Origin: Clonostachys chloroleuca
Lineage: Eukaryota > Ascomycota > Sordariomycetes > Hypocreales > Bionectriaceae
Length of the DNA stretch: 64,000 nt
Reading direction: 5' to 3'
Assembly: GCA_037952775.1 (NCBI GenBank)
Contig: JBANAY010000003.1
Span: 5,890,001 to 5,954,000, forward strand
The notes beneath the pieces were generated by a model, which searched no databases, was not told the DNA's origin, and saw only the letters and a program-made list of their open reading frames with translations. Position numbers and translations under genes: made by a program. Every line of letters starts with the position of its first letter. Position 1 is the first letter of the stretch. Shown here in pieces: positions 29,108 through 40,033 of this stretch.

Positions 29108-32100
29108 ATGATTTCCCCGATGGACAAAAGAAACGATCCCCCGTCAGAAGCGACTCTCGATACTTTATTCAAGCCATTGTCCAGGGACAAAGCTGAGGAT
29201 GGCGTCAAAAACACGAAAGCCAACCTTGCTCTTAATGATTTCGGGTCTATTTCTCTTGACGATCTTCAAATAGAAAACTCCCATTATGAGGAAGGAGTCC
29301 GCGTTATTATGCGAATTTCTGAGAATATTGGGGCTCAAACTGTGCCCAGTCCAATTGGAAATGTCCAAATACTTGCTATAACCCCTCAAGATCTTTTGGT
29401 GCAGGAACAAGCCAAGTACGAAGTGTTCGCCATAAGTCAAAGCCCCAACGAGACTAAGTTCTCTATGCGAATTCCCGCAGAGACTCAAAATGATTGTCTA
29501 CGGCCTGCCCTATTTTGGGACATGTACTTCAATCCTACAAATGACGACATCATCTTGATGAATAGGTCAGACGTTCAGCTCAGTTGCTACAGCCTAGTTT
29601 CTCGCACGATGGTGGTCATCAACCCGAGGATGGCAGAGAGTTTGAGTCCTGCTACCTGGAGTATAACTATACCGGATATTTCCATTGCAGAATTCAGGAT
29701 TATACCGAAACAACAACCCGCAAAAGCCATCGCGCTAGATCTAAGGCCGGGCATTGCAACGATGAATTTCAACAAAAACAATCCATTGCTCAGTAACAAC
29801 GACAATGAGGCCGTCACGGTTCCGGGACCAGTTATTAATCAGTACCGTATACTTAAGCACTCTAATATTTCAAGATCTCCCCTGTCCACCGTGTATCTCG
29901 CGGAAGATTCAAGGCGCCCGGGTCTCATCGCTGTGAAGGTTCTTCACCCGCAAAGAGCAGCTCACATTGTGTACAACAGCGACATCGTCCGCCTGGCTGG
30001 AAGGTGGGAAAGGCAAGTTAAAAACTATCAACGCCTGAAGCACAAGTCCATTGTTCAGCACTATGGTCATGACGCCCGGTTTTTATCCATATACATGGAG
30101 TCAGTGGATGCGCAAAACTTGGCAAGTCGACAGTGGCGTGTGGTTGCCAATGGACACAAGTTTAGAGGAGATAAAACTGATGCATCAAGGATTGCAAAGG
30201 ATATATCTAGCGCATTAAGTTATATCCATGAGCATGGCGTGCTTCATAATGATATTAAGCCTGCAAACATTCTATACTCACATTCACGAGGGGGAGTGCT
30301 CTGCGATTTTGGTTGTTCAACAACAAGCAAGAAATCATCGTTCCCTGGCGGCACGCCATACTACATCCCTCCAGAGTTTATTGGCAAGAAGATTCGTGGT
30401 CCGCCTTCTGATGTTTGGGCATTGGGCATCACCATGCTCTATCTACTCCGCAAAACCGGTCTCCCTGATATGCGTGCGAAACGTGGCCATGTTCCAACGC
30501 TTTATTGGCTGATCGCGGGTGTGAACAACAAAAGCATTGCCCATACGACATATGGTAACGGGGAATCGGCCATAAATCAAATGAAGCAGTGGCTTTCGGA
30601 AATCGATGGTCTTAGAGCCAAGCTCAATGTCACTGACTCACTTGAGCAACTAATCTCAAAGATGCTGAACCCGGATCCTCATAAGCGTATCAGTGCCAAG
30701 ATTCTGGCACGAGAGGCAGAGAATCTTGGTGAACATTCTGACCAGAATCAAGTAGATGAATCCCCCTCCCTTCACCCCGAAGATCAAAACCCTCCCTGCA
30801 ATACGCTCTATGTTGGGAACTTGTCATTGGATACCAACGAGGAACAACTGAAGGAAATGTTTTCTGAACAAGAAGGATACAAGCGACTTTGTTTTCGTAC
30901 GAAACAAGATGGATCAATGTGTTTTGTTGAATTTGAGGACGTCTCGCTTGCTACGATGACACTTTATTCTCAAGCTCTTAATATCCTCGAGCTTAAGAGT
31001 TACAACGGAGATATAAGGCTGAGTTTCGCGAAGAACCCTCTCAGCGTTATGTTCAGCAACAACGATGCTCTTTCGGGCGACGGCCCACTCCTCAACCTTG
31101 TAGAGCACCCTGGAGGTGCCGACTCGCCCTCACTAACTGCAAATCTATCGCCGTCTGCGAGTTTGCCAGACCTTCCACAGGTGCCTCGCTTGGCCGAGGC
31201 AGTGCCTCCTACAGACTCGGGATACGCATCTACAAATCCAACTGGCAGAGGATTTGAATCCTTGAAAAAACAGGACAGTCAGGCTCCTGCACCATCATTA
31301 GAGGAACTGGCGAGCGATGATGCTGATGACACAGCTACCCAGTATTCTAGTTTTTCCAGTTTTTCGTTTTCGGGGAGCCATGATTTAATATGGGAGCTCG
31401 CGAATGATTTATTTAACAAGCTTAACTTATCCATTGCGAATAAAGCCATGAGGGAAAGAGTGTCAGCCAATCTGCCCGAACTGCTAAAAGCTTTCGCATT
31501 GAGGATTGGCTACAGGGCATCATCCCAAATGCATCGAGACATTATGTCTTTTGTCCATAGAAACAGACGGTCGGCCTCCTTATTTTCCCTGCCTCTTTGG
31601 TATCCGTGCGAACTGACGAGTCTCTCTTGGTAGCGACATTGCTTCAGCCTTTATCGATATTGCCTTCGCAGAAGATCCAGAAATCACTGATGAAAATATG
31701 GATTCATCAGATGCGATGGATCTGGAAGACCGTATGCGCCTTTGGTACGAGATGAGATTTGAAGATGAGACCCCACTGGAGAATGAGATGGGGGACTTGA
31801 ATGTTGATGAGATGACCGGGGATTTCGCATTCGATGAGATGGACGAAGGAGAAGAAAGACCATTTGAGTGGGTTGCAGCCTACCAAGACCTCCTCTCCGG
31901 CAGTGAGGCGTACAAATGGCTACTCAACCGACTTCTCGGAGAATTCCATCTCGTTCAAACAGAGCCGAATAGTATTCAGACTATTCGTGAGAAGATTGCG
32001 ACATTGTTTCCACGGACCCAAAGGGTTAGCAGAAAGGAGACCCCGAAGAGCTCAACGGCTGTATTTGACCTTGACTGGGATATTCATGCGTTCTTCGAAA

Positions 32101-35100
32101 GTCAAGCGTATCCCAACAAGCCCGAAGAGGCGCTCCAGACTGTGATTACCCTAACAGGTTCTTTCACAGATGCGCAAGCGACAACTTGTGCGCAGTATAT
32201 CCACCAGACTTGGCCCTCAACGGGACAGATTATTATTGAACTCATCAAAGGGGTCCTTGGCAGTGAGGATGGGTCATATCAAAGTACGTCTTATCTAACG
32301 AAACGTATCATCTATCATTTAACATTCACCATAGCTCATTCATCCGGTGGAGCAACCTTGCGAACCGCCATTGCGAGACCAAGACTGATGGTGGAGATTT
32401 GTGGCGATATGGCTTCTGTGATCGAAGTCGGGGAGCAATTAGCTTGGCTCGGAGCGGCATTGAGGACATCACAGAGGCAGGAAGGCGTCGTTTACTGCAC
32501 GCCTCAAATTTTAGGTCTGCCCCAGGACAGCACATTCTTACACGAGTTTAGATCACGGACACCATCTACAGGCCTCCTCTTCTGCCAGATCGGCTTCCCT
32601 CAAGAAAATATTCCAGGGTCTCCTGAGATTATGAATGGCCGGTGCTGGCATGATGTTTTTCGAAATCCGGTCATTGTGCGGGGATATCCCATTCGGCAAA
32701 GAATCGAATACGGTACAGGCCTAGAAATGCCACTGAATATTATGGCTGGTCTAGTTCAATCTCAGCAAGTTGATCAATTCAGAGAGAGGACCTACATCAA
32801 GGGCTTCTCAACTATGCTTATTTTAACCAGGCGGAAGGAGGATAGCCTCTACTGGCACTTGGTTTATAACAAGGATGGAACTCGTATATCCTACCTGGAT
32901 GCGGATGAATATAAAGCCGACCAAGCTCAGAATATCGCACAATCAGAGTTAGAAAGTCTTCGCCATGTATTGGGATGGTGCTCTGAAGCGAAGTTCTATG
33001 CTGGTAACTACTTTCTGCAGTATTATCATCTCTAATAGCTTGCTAATCGTTGATTTGCAGGATCGTCTGAAGCGCATCATCCAGTTGCTCACTCTGGGCT
33101 CCCCAGAGTCCATCCTGGATGTGCGCTAGCAGGCACCAAGGTCTCATCCGGGCGGATGATCAAGGATGGCCCTGAATTTTCGATTGGATCAAAGGATAGG
33201 CCGGTACAAATATCCCAAAAAGGCACAATCCGGCGATTGAAATGGATATCTACCAAGTTCGTTCTCCTGTGGGATGCACATGATGAACGAGGTTGGCTGG
33301 TTAATGGCACAAGTGCTCTCCTACACGTGGTGCGAGCATCGTTATCTCACGCAAGCAAAGATCCATTTCGGTCGGCTTTCCTTTTCAAGGATACGGATAT
33401 GGAAGAAGCAAAAACACCGTTTACCGCCAACTCTGCCGTCGAGGTATTGATCAATAAACACAACAGGAATCTCAGGCTCTATGAGGATGATGACGAGGAT
33501 GGGGGTTGTATTCTCCTCAAGACACAAATTGACCACTTTTATAGCCTCCTGGAGAAGCTCATAGATCACCAGGTCGACGTATCAGACAATGATCTTCAAC
33601 TGACTGATAGGCCACGCAAATATCTTGAAGGGTGGGACTTTGAGGATTTGGTGACCGATTGCGACCCTTTGCGCCCGAGGGTAGCCACTATACAACCGAT
33701 CGGCAAGGGGTGGGTTGATTTTGTAAGAGGGATCCATGCTGTTGTGCTGCTTGGTCGCGGCTTCGGTGATATCATACGACCGTCTGGTACAGGCTTGTGC
33801 GAGTACTGGGCGGACTTACCAAAGAACCAATTCTATATTGCTAGTTGTCTCTCGGACTTGGAGCGTCTGAGTAAGGCGTCTGGAGGTCAAGATGATCACG
33901 AGTGGGTGACTAGCAATTTGATATGCCACACCCCTTCAACACCCTTCATGTTTTGTCAGTGCAAAGGGGGCCTAGAACAAGATCATGGCGAGCCAGTTCA
34001 GACGCTTTTCCCCTCAGCTATGTGTGAGGCCTTGCGTCCTAACGTTCACCATCTGGAATTGAGAGGTCCTGGGGCAATCATTTTTGGACACAACTCGACA
34101 TTCCCTTGGACATGGGGCGACACCGGACCTCCCGAAGAGTGCGAACTGGGGGGAACAGATATAGCATCCAGTTCAGTTGTAAAAGACACGGACTCTTTCA
34201 AGGACAGCGGTATTGGGTTTAGCCCTGGTCCAAGCATGAAACGTACTGGTACCCCTTTGTCTACGGCAAACACCAGGAGTCTATCTGAATCTACGAGTGA
34301 GCTCCTCATGCGTTCTATGGGAGAAGAATCGATGGCTGCAATAGAAAAAAGAGCGTACAGCCGAGATCGATATACGGTGGGAATCATATGTGCTCTATCT
34401 AAGGAACTTATGGCAGTCCGAGTACTCTTTGATAGCAGACATTCTGGCTCCAAGACAGGAGTCGCGGATAGCAATCAGTATGCCCTTGGAGAGATAGCGA
34501 GACATTTGGTGGTCGCCGCATGTCTCCCGGCCGGAGAGTACGGAACCAACTCAGCGGCAAGTGTAGCATCCAACATGAAGCGCAGCTTTCCACTCATTCG
34601 GTTCTGCCTCTTGGTCGGTATTGCAGGCGGAGCGCCATCAGAAAATAATGATATTCGCCTTGGCGACGTGGTCGTTGGACTTCCTACCGATACGAATCCT
34701 GGGGTGTTCCAGTATGATCTCGGAAAGAGTAACGAGGATAACTCGTTCTATACTACCGGCGTGTTACAACGCCCTCCTCGCGTTTTGACGAACGCCATCA
34801 ACGCCTTGCAATCGGACCCTGAGCTACGAACAGACCCTTTGGGACCTCACATAAAAAGAATCATCAACGATCTACCTGAGTACAGATATCCAGGGTCGGA
34901 ACTAGATGTGCTTGTCCCATCTTGCGGCAATTCGTGTGAATCTCGACAGATACCTGACACTTCCTGTCCTCATACTCGTCAACGCGCTCAACGTGCCACG
35001 AATACACCTATCATTCACTATGGCCTTATCGCTTCCGGAAATCGCGTCATAAAGAATGCAGCGTTCCGTGACCAGTTAACACAAGAGCATGGTGCACTGT

Positions 35101-35339
35101 GCTTCGAGATGGAGGCTGCTGGCATAATCAATACAATAGACTGCCTCGTCATTCGCGGCATCTGCGACTACTGCGATGGAGCAAAGAATGACACCTGGCA
35201 AGAATATGCGGCAGCAACAGCAGCGGCATATGCGAAGGTCTTGCTTGGCGCTGTGGCTCCGGTAGAAGAGGATAATGTCGACGAAAGCTGGAGAAGCGGC
35301 GATGAACCACGAACCAAGAAGCGGAGATGGATATCGTAA
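29108..35339 (+). CDS. Kinase-RRM-PNP/Pfs multidomain protein (about 2,019 aa)
   Basis: Three long frames join through introns 31570-31633 (64 bp), 32284-32334 (51 bp, in frame) and 33004-33060 (57 bp) with matching phases, giving 2,020 codons. Domain order: an N-terminal region of about 240 aa with an FHA-like look (FNPTNDDIILMNRSDV). A protein kinase follows at about 245-540 with AVKVL lysine, catalytic loop HNDIKPAN (H380, D382; non-RD), DFG at 400, and DVWALG. An RRM lies at about 565-648 (LYVGNL, MCFVEFED) and resembles Scw1/Whi3 RNA-binding proteins. Next is a helical block (LPELLKAFALRIGYRASSQM), then an acidic linker. A conserved fungal middle region follows (RPRLMVEICGDMASVIEVGE; FRNPVIVRGYPI). 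The C-terminus (about 1698-2000) is a PNP/Pfs nucleoside-phosphorylase domain (YTVGIICALSKEL, LVGIAGGAPS, CFEMEAAG, RGICDYCDG), then a basic tail KKRRW. The architecture suggests a signal or self/non-self sensor; activity is inferred. Confidence 0.85.
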
Positions 35340-36578
35340 TTCGGTTTGTCTGGAATTCAAGTTGAAACAGACTGCGCCGACCACTTGTAGCCTATGAGCA
35401 AGATAACGATACATGGAAAAGCAGCCTATCTCTACTTCCATGGAAGATCTGGCGGCAGAAACCTCCGGTAGACTCTCCGTGCCTCTTCATCGTCTTTTTG
35501 AAATAGCGGTGCAAATCGTATCTGAGAAGCCCTTTGTCGTAAGCTTTTTTGAAAGGGACAATATCTCGTATCTTGCCTCTTGCCTCAAACATAAAAAAGC
35601 TGATAAGAATCAAATCCAAAACTTTGTAACATATTCTGACTTTGAATCCCTTGAATATCTCATTGAGAGATTTGGTCGCCTCTCTTGTGGGAACAATATT
35701 GCCAATCAGTCAAATTGACTCTGGCTTGATAACCAAAGGAATGCCGAAAAGTGGTCAGCTGACAATCTAGGAGGGCCTGGAACCAGTTATATTCTGTCTT
35801 TGACGAAGCTGATTACAAGTGTTTGCGGGGAGCCATTGGAAGTATGGCGCTAGGATTTACACTTAAATAACCTTACCTTTAGTATTACGTGCTCGTCAAA
35901 GATCACCACATCGAGCAAGAAAGTATATTCACCATAGGAAGAGGGGGCGCTTATCAGATTGATATATCAGCCTGGAAGATTTAGAGTCCGAAGCTATCAC
36001 CAGCATGTCCTAATACATCCCTGACTTCGAATACTAGCTACAATATGTCACAGCTCAGAGCCTTTTCAACCTCTTCAGCCCCCCTTTATCCTTTGATGGT
36101 CAATCATTGCCGATCTTTTCTGAGTCTCATTATTTTGTAGGTATTTGACAGAGGTCAATTGTAGAGATATGGCCATTACAGATCTATATGAAAATGTCCT
36201 TATGGAGTCGTAACATCAATTCTAGATGTTGCTTGGTGCGATATTCTACATAATTTGCGAGTTTGTAGCTTTATATTAGGTTCCCTGTCCAGTCTACGCG
36301 GTAAGGGCTCCTTTAAACATCGCTTCGGGATGTGGATGGATTTGGCCAGATGGAAGCTTTTTCAATTGCCCGTATACGGATCAAAATAAGACAAGTCACC
36401 TGTCCTTGCTTTGTTCCACGCTCAGCCGCAAAGTTAATTGCCGTCTCGCTCGGGGTAGCCTTCATCAGACTAAGTATTCAGCTGATCATAAATAGGGCGG
36501 CACCTCTCCCCGCACTCGCCGACAAACTCTTTTTCTTCTCACCCAGTAGCATTCACTGCATGTTGCAAGCAATTAGAT
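35340..36578. other. Intergenic region between PNP and DUF2235 genes
   Basis: About 1.2 kb. A 101-codon plus-strand frame at 35413-35718 begins 74 bp after the kinase-PNP stop. It has no recognisable domain; it may be 3' UTR, chance, or a small gene. The rest is AT-rich with no features I can name. Confidence 0.45.
36488..36495 (+). promoter_or_regulatory. TATA-like box
   Basis: ATAAATAG lies about 90 bp upstream of the DUF2235 ATG (36579), a plausible core promoter distance. This is seen only as a motif match. Confidence 0.4.
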
Positions 36579-37898
36579 ATGCATCGTATTATAGTTTTGA
36601 GCGATGGGACCTGGTGCGGTCGTGAGACTGGCACACGGTCCAACATATATGAACTGGCCGAGCTTATGGGACTTCAAATCAACAATCCAAATACAGAGGA
36701 CCAGCATACCCTGCGTACCCCAACTCTCACGGCCCGGTATCATCACGGTGTCGGCCTCAATAGCACATTTCTGGACTACCTCTTCAATGGCATCACCGCG
36801 CAGGATCTTGCTGCCGAGTGCATCTCCACCTACAAGTTCATCGTCGAGAACTATACTCCGGACCACGAGATATGGCTGTTCGGGCTCAGTCGTGGCTCGT
36901 ATACAGTCCGTTGTGTCGCTGGCATGATCAATAACTGTGGAATAATCCGGAAATGCAGAACTGCCGAAGAAACAGATCTTCTGTGCAAGGAGGTCTATCG
37001 CATTTACCGCTCGCGATATGCCATCAACAGTCCGCACTCAGACGCGTCCAAGGAATTCCGCAAAGAAAACTCCTGGCCTCTTGTGGGTGATGAAGACTCT
37101 CCAGAGCACCGTCCCAAAGCCCCCATTCGTTTTATGGGTGTCTTCGACACTGTCGGCGGTCTGGGCATCCCGACCTTTTCTGGAGGGGTCGGTCTCGACT
37201 GGCCCGAGTTTTACGACAACGTTGTCTCCTCCGTCGTGGATCAAATGCATCATTTAGTGTCTCTGCATGACAGATTCTACATCTTCCAGCCCTGTCTTGC
37301 TATCCGAAAGGATGGGTCGAAATCGGGCATCGAGGAGCAGTGGATTCCAGGGGTGCACTATGATCTCGGCAGACAACGATTTCGGTTCTTCAGAATCGGA
37401 GCCGGGCTAGTTGAGAGATGGCTTGGCAACTGGAGCTTTGCTTCTAAGGTGATTGAGCCAAATGAAGTACTCGCAGACTTCGCACTGTCGAAGATGCTGA
37501 GGGCAATTCATAGAGAAGATCCCACCAACACAATCATCTCCAAAGCGAAGCTGGATGAGTCCGAGGGAAGAATCACACGCGACCAAACTTCAGGCACACC
37601 TGAGACTGGTGACGGCGACGTCTATGCTAAAATTGCGCAGTATGCGCCGTTTGGGCAGCCTCTCTGGGGTATTTTTACAGCCTTGTCCAGAATAGCGCCG
37701 GCTATAATGGAGCTGTTGCTTGCACTGAGAGATCGATTGATTCCTGATACACGAGCAAATGTGTATGATTTCATGACAGTTGACAAAAGTGTGTCTGAAA
37801 CACAGTCGCTTGCACAGCTTGCCCGAGTGTCCGCCGACAGATATTCATCTCAGACGTTCCAGTCTTGGGCCTTAAGAGGGGGCAGGGCCACTCATTAA
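36579..37898 (+). CDS. DUF2235 lipase-like alpha/beta hydrolase
   Basis: A single exon encodes 439 aa. It starts with the family signature MHRIIVLSDGTWCGRETG and continues with the nucleophile elbow WLFGLSRGSYTVR (G-x-S-x-G). The acid block is FMGVFDTVGGLGIP and the His block is WIPGVHYDLG. DUF2235 includes fungal uncharacterised hydrolases and the bacterial type VI secretion phospholipase effectors of the Tle1 group. All three catalytic-type residues are present. No signal peptide is seen, so the protein is probably cytosolic or peripheral; some C-terminal segments (SRIAPAIMELLLALRDRL) are hydrophobic. It lies on the same strand about 1.2 kb after the kinase-PNP gene, which makes a functional pairing possible but unproven. 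Confidence 0.9.
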   Translation: MHRIIVLSDGTWCGRETGTRSNIYELAELMGLQINNPNTEDQHTLRTPTLTARYHHGVGLNSTFLDYLFNGITAQDLAAECISTYKFIVENYTPDHEIWLFGLSRGSYTVRCVAGMINNCGIIRKCRTAEETDLLCKEVYRIYRSRYAINSPHSDASKEFRKENSWPLVGDEDSPEHRPKAPIRFMGVFDTVGGLGIPTFSGGVGLDWPEFYDNVVSSVVDQMHHLVSLHDRFYIFQPCLAIRKDGSKSGIEEQWIPGVHYDLGRQRFRFFRIGAGLVERWLGNWSFASKVIEPNEVLADFALSKMLRAIHREDPTNTIISKAKLDESEGRITRDQTSGTPETGDGDVYAKIAQYAPFGQPLWGIFTALSRIAPAIMELLLALRDRLIPDTRANVYDFMTVDKSVSETQSLAQLARVSADRYSSQTFQSWALRGGRATH

Positions 37899-38195
37899 TA
37901 CAGCACGACTTTGAGATTTCACTCAGGATGTAAGTTCATCACAGCTCTTCGTGGAAAACGGTGTGTTACATTCATTCATATCAAACTATTGTGCTTGGGA
38001 GCCTGTACAATAGCACATTTTCAAGATGTAATTCATTGAGTACGAGTTCTATATCATGAATACCGCGACGTCTAATTTCCCTTCAATACTCGCGTCCGTG
38101 TCAAACTCATCGGCCTATTATTCACCCTGACAATAAACGCATGAAGACCAAGGTAAGTCTCTTAAAGATTGCGAACTTGGAGAAGATAGAGATTC

Positions 38196-39527
38196 TCAGA
38201 TCTCCTCTTGATCCACGTCGTATTGTAGATGCTTCTCGTCTATGCCGAAATTGAATATCCCAGAGAACCACGACAACTGTGCAGAGGTCCATATAACCAT
38301 CTCCTTTGCCCATAGCCCCAATGGTGTCGTCTTCCTTCGCGCCTTGCCATTCTCCACGGAGCGTGCGGCAACATCGGCAATACGCGGCTTTCTGATCTCC
38401 TCCACTCTTTCAAAGGCAGCTTCGAATGATGTGGTCTCGCCTCGGCTCTGGAGAACGCGCGCAAGTATGAAAATGTCCTCCAGAGCCATAGAGACACCCT
38501 GGCCTGCGTGAGGAGGCATGGCATGCGCTGCGTCGCCCAGTAGCAGAACTCGTCCTCTGGCCCATCTTCCAGGTGGTAGTTTGTGAACCGGGTAAAAGTT
38601 CACGACTTCGGTACTTTCGATAATCTCCGTCAATAGTTTGGCCCATTCTCCGTCGGCATTCTTCAATAGATTGGTAGCTGTCTCTTTGAAGTGTTCAACC
38701 TCTTCATTTCGGCGGACTTCCCACCCGTCCTTGACGTCCCCTGATTCTGGAAGAGGGACTTCTCTGGACAGTCCCCATAGTACCTCGTCATGTCGAGCAG
38801 TGCATGGGGCAGTAATGAACACTCCATCTTCGGTCAATGTGACACCGAGGTTCTTCATAGTTGCTCGCGCAGACTCGGAGAGCGGGACAGTGCCTCCAAG
38901 GCCGGCCATTCCAGTGTATTCTGGGACACGATTGGGGTCGACGTAAAGCGTTCGAACTGCAGAATGAATTCCGTCACATCCAAGCATGAAGTCTGCCGAA
39001 TCCACCGTTCCATCAGAAAATGTGGCATGTACTTGATCATTTTCTTCTTTGATAGAAACGATGCGCTTGTCGTAATGGATGGGGATGTTTTCTCGCTTCA
39101 CTGCCTCAAGCAGGACTTCCATGAGTGCAGTTCGCTTGATTCGCAGGTACCCAAATCCGGTTTTCTGGAGGGCATCACCAACGAGAGGTCGCTCGGCCAA
39201 GACTTGTCCACGAACGGAATGGACAGTTAAAACTTGCGCACTACTACCATGAGCGGTGAGCTTTCCATGTAAACCCAGCCGGGCAAGGAGTCTCATTCCA
39301 TTGGGCATGATTCCAATGGCGCCGCCAATTGTGGTGGGTTGTTTACGAAGCTCGTATAAGGTGCATTGGAGGTTACGGTTTTGCTCCTTGAGGCGAAGAG
39401 CAGCTGCCAACCCGGCGGGGCCACTTCCAATAATTATCGCCTGAAAACTTTATTAATTTCTATCCATATTGTAAAGAAGTAGTAGACTTCAGGATCAATT
39501 ATAACTGACCTTGCTACCTTTCGACAT
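38196..39527 (-). CDS. FAD-dependent monooxygenase (salicylate hydroxylase-like)
   Basis: A tiny first exon (39527-39510, six codons MSKGSK) and a 69-bp intron (donor GTCAGT, acceptor TTTCAG) lead into exon 39440-38196, giving 420 aa. Splicing restores the dinucleotide-binding fold AIIIGSGPAGLAAALRLKEQ. The FAD ribityl motif MLGCDGIHSAVR and the GD motif LLGDAAHAMPPHAGQGVSMA are intact. Enzymes of this group A flavoprotein class hydroxylate aromatic or polyketide substrates with NAD(P)H and O2; the substrate is not determinable. The neighbouring Zn2Cys6 gene about 0.5 kb away on the same strand could regulate it. Without the small first exon the protein would lack its FAD-binding glycines. 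Confidence 0.9.
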
Positions 39528-39652
39528 GATCGACAGCAAATCTATATTCGGGTAGAAGTATGGGGGGATGTATGCAAAGATACCTGTAGCTTCTTGGAGC
39601 AAAATCTATTGTTTTTCTGTCTATCCGTCAACAATGAAGTTCGATCTTTTCC

Positions 39653-39660
39653 CTCTTATA
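39653..39660 (-). promoter_or_regulatory. TATA-like box for the monooxygenase
   Basis: The minus strand reads TATAAGAG about 125 bp upstream of the monooxygenase ATG (39527). The distance fits a fungal core promoter. It is a motif match only. Confidence 0.4.
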
Positions 39661-40033
39661 CACCATTATCACACTCACTTCTGTTGACGTCGCCACGGCG
39701 TGAATTACCAGATCAAGTTAGTGTTTCCGCGGGGCCGCGGTAATCCACATAACGGCCAAGTTATTCCCCGAGGACGGGCAACAAGTAAGCGAAGACCGGG
39801 CCTCAAGTACGCGAGTAACATAGGCTTGGGTGGCTCGGACAAAACTAGGGGACCTTCCGTAGATCGCAATTGTATTATTCGAATCATCTTGCGTGATTGG
39901 AGTTTTTCTCAGGGTGTTCCAGTGGTCATGGGAGTCTCGGGCGGATGGCCGTTGCTCCAGCATGTAAATGCTGATACTTGTTGCCGTGTATTTTGTAGTA
40001 GGCTGAAACGCTGCTTTAGCGGATACTTCACTA

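Noticed and set aside
31600..31633. 34-bp intron (GTATCC...TAG) linking the kinase and middle-region frames
   Set aside because: Phase fits, but the length is below normal fungal introns. The 64-bp choice 31570-31633 also fits phase and gives a better protein join.
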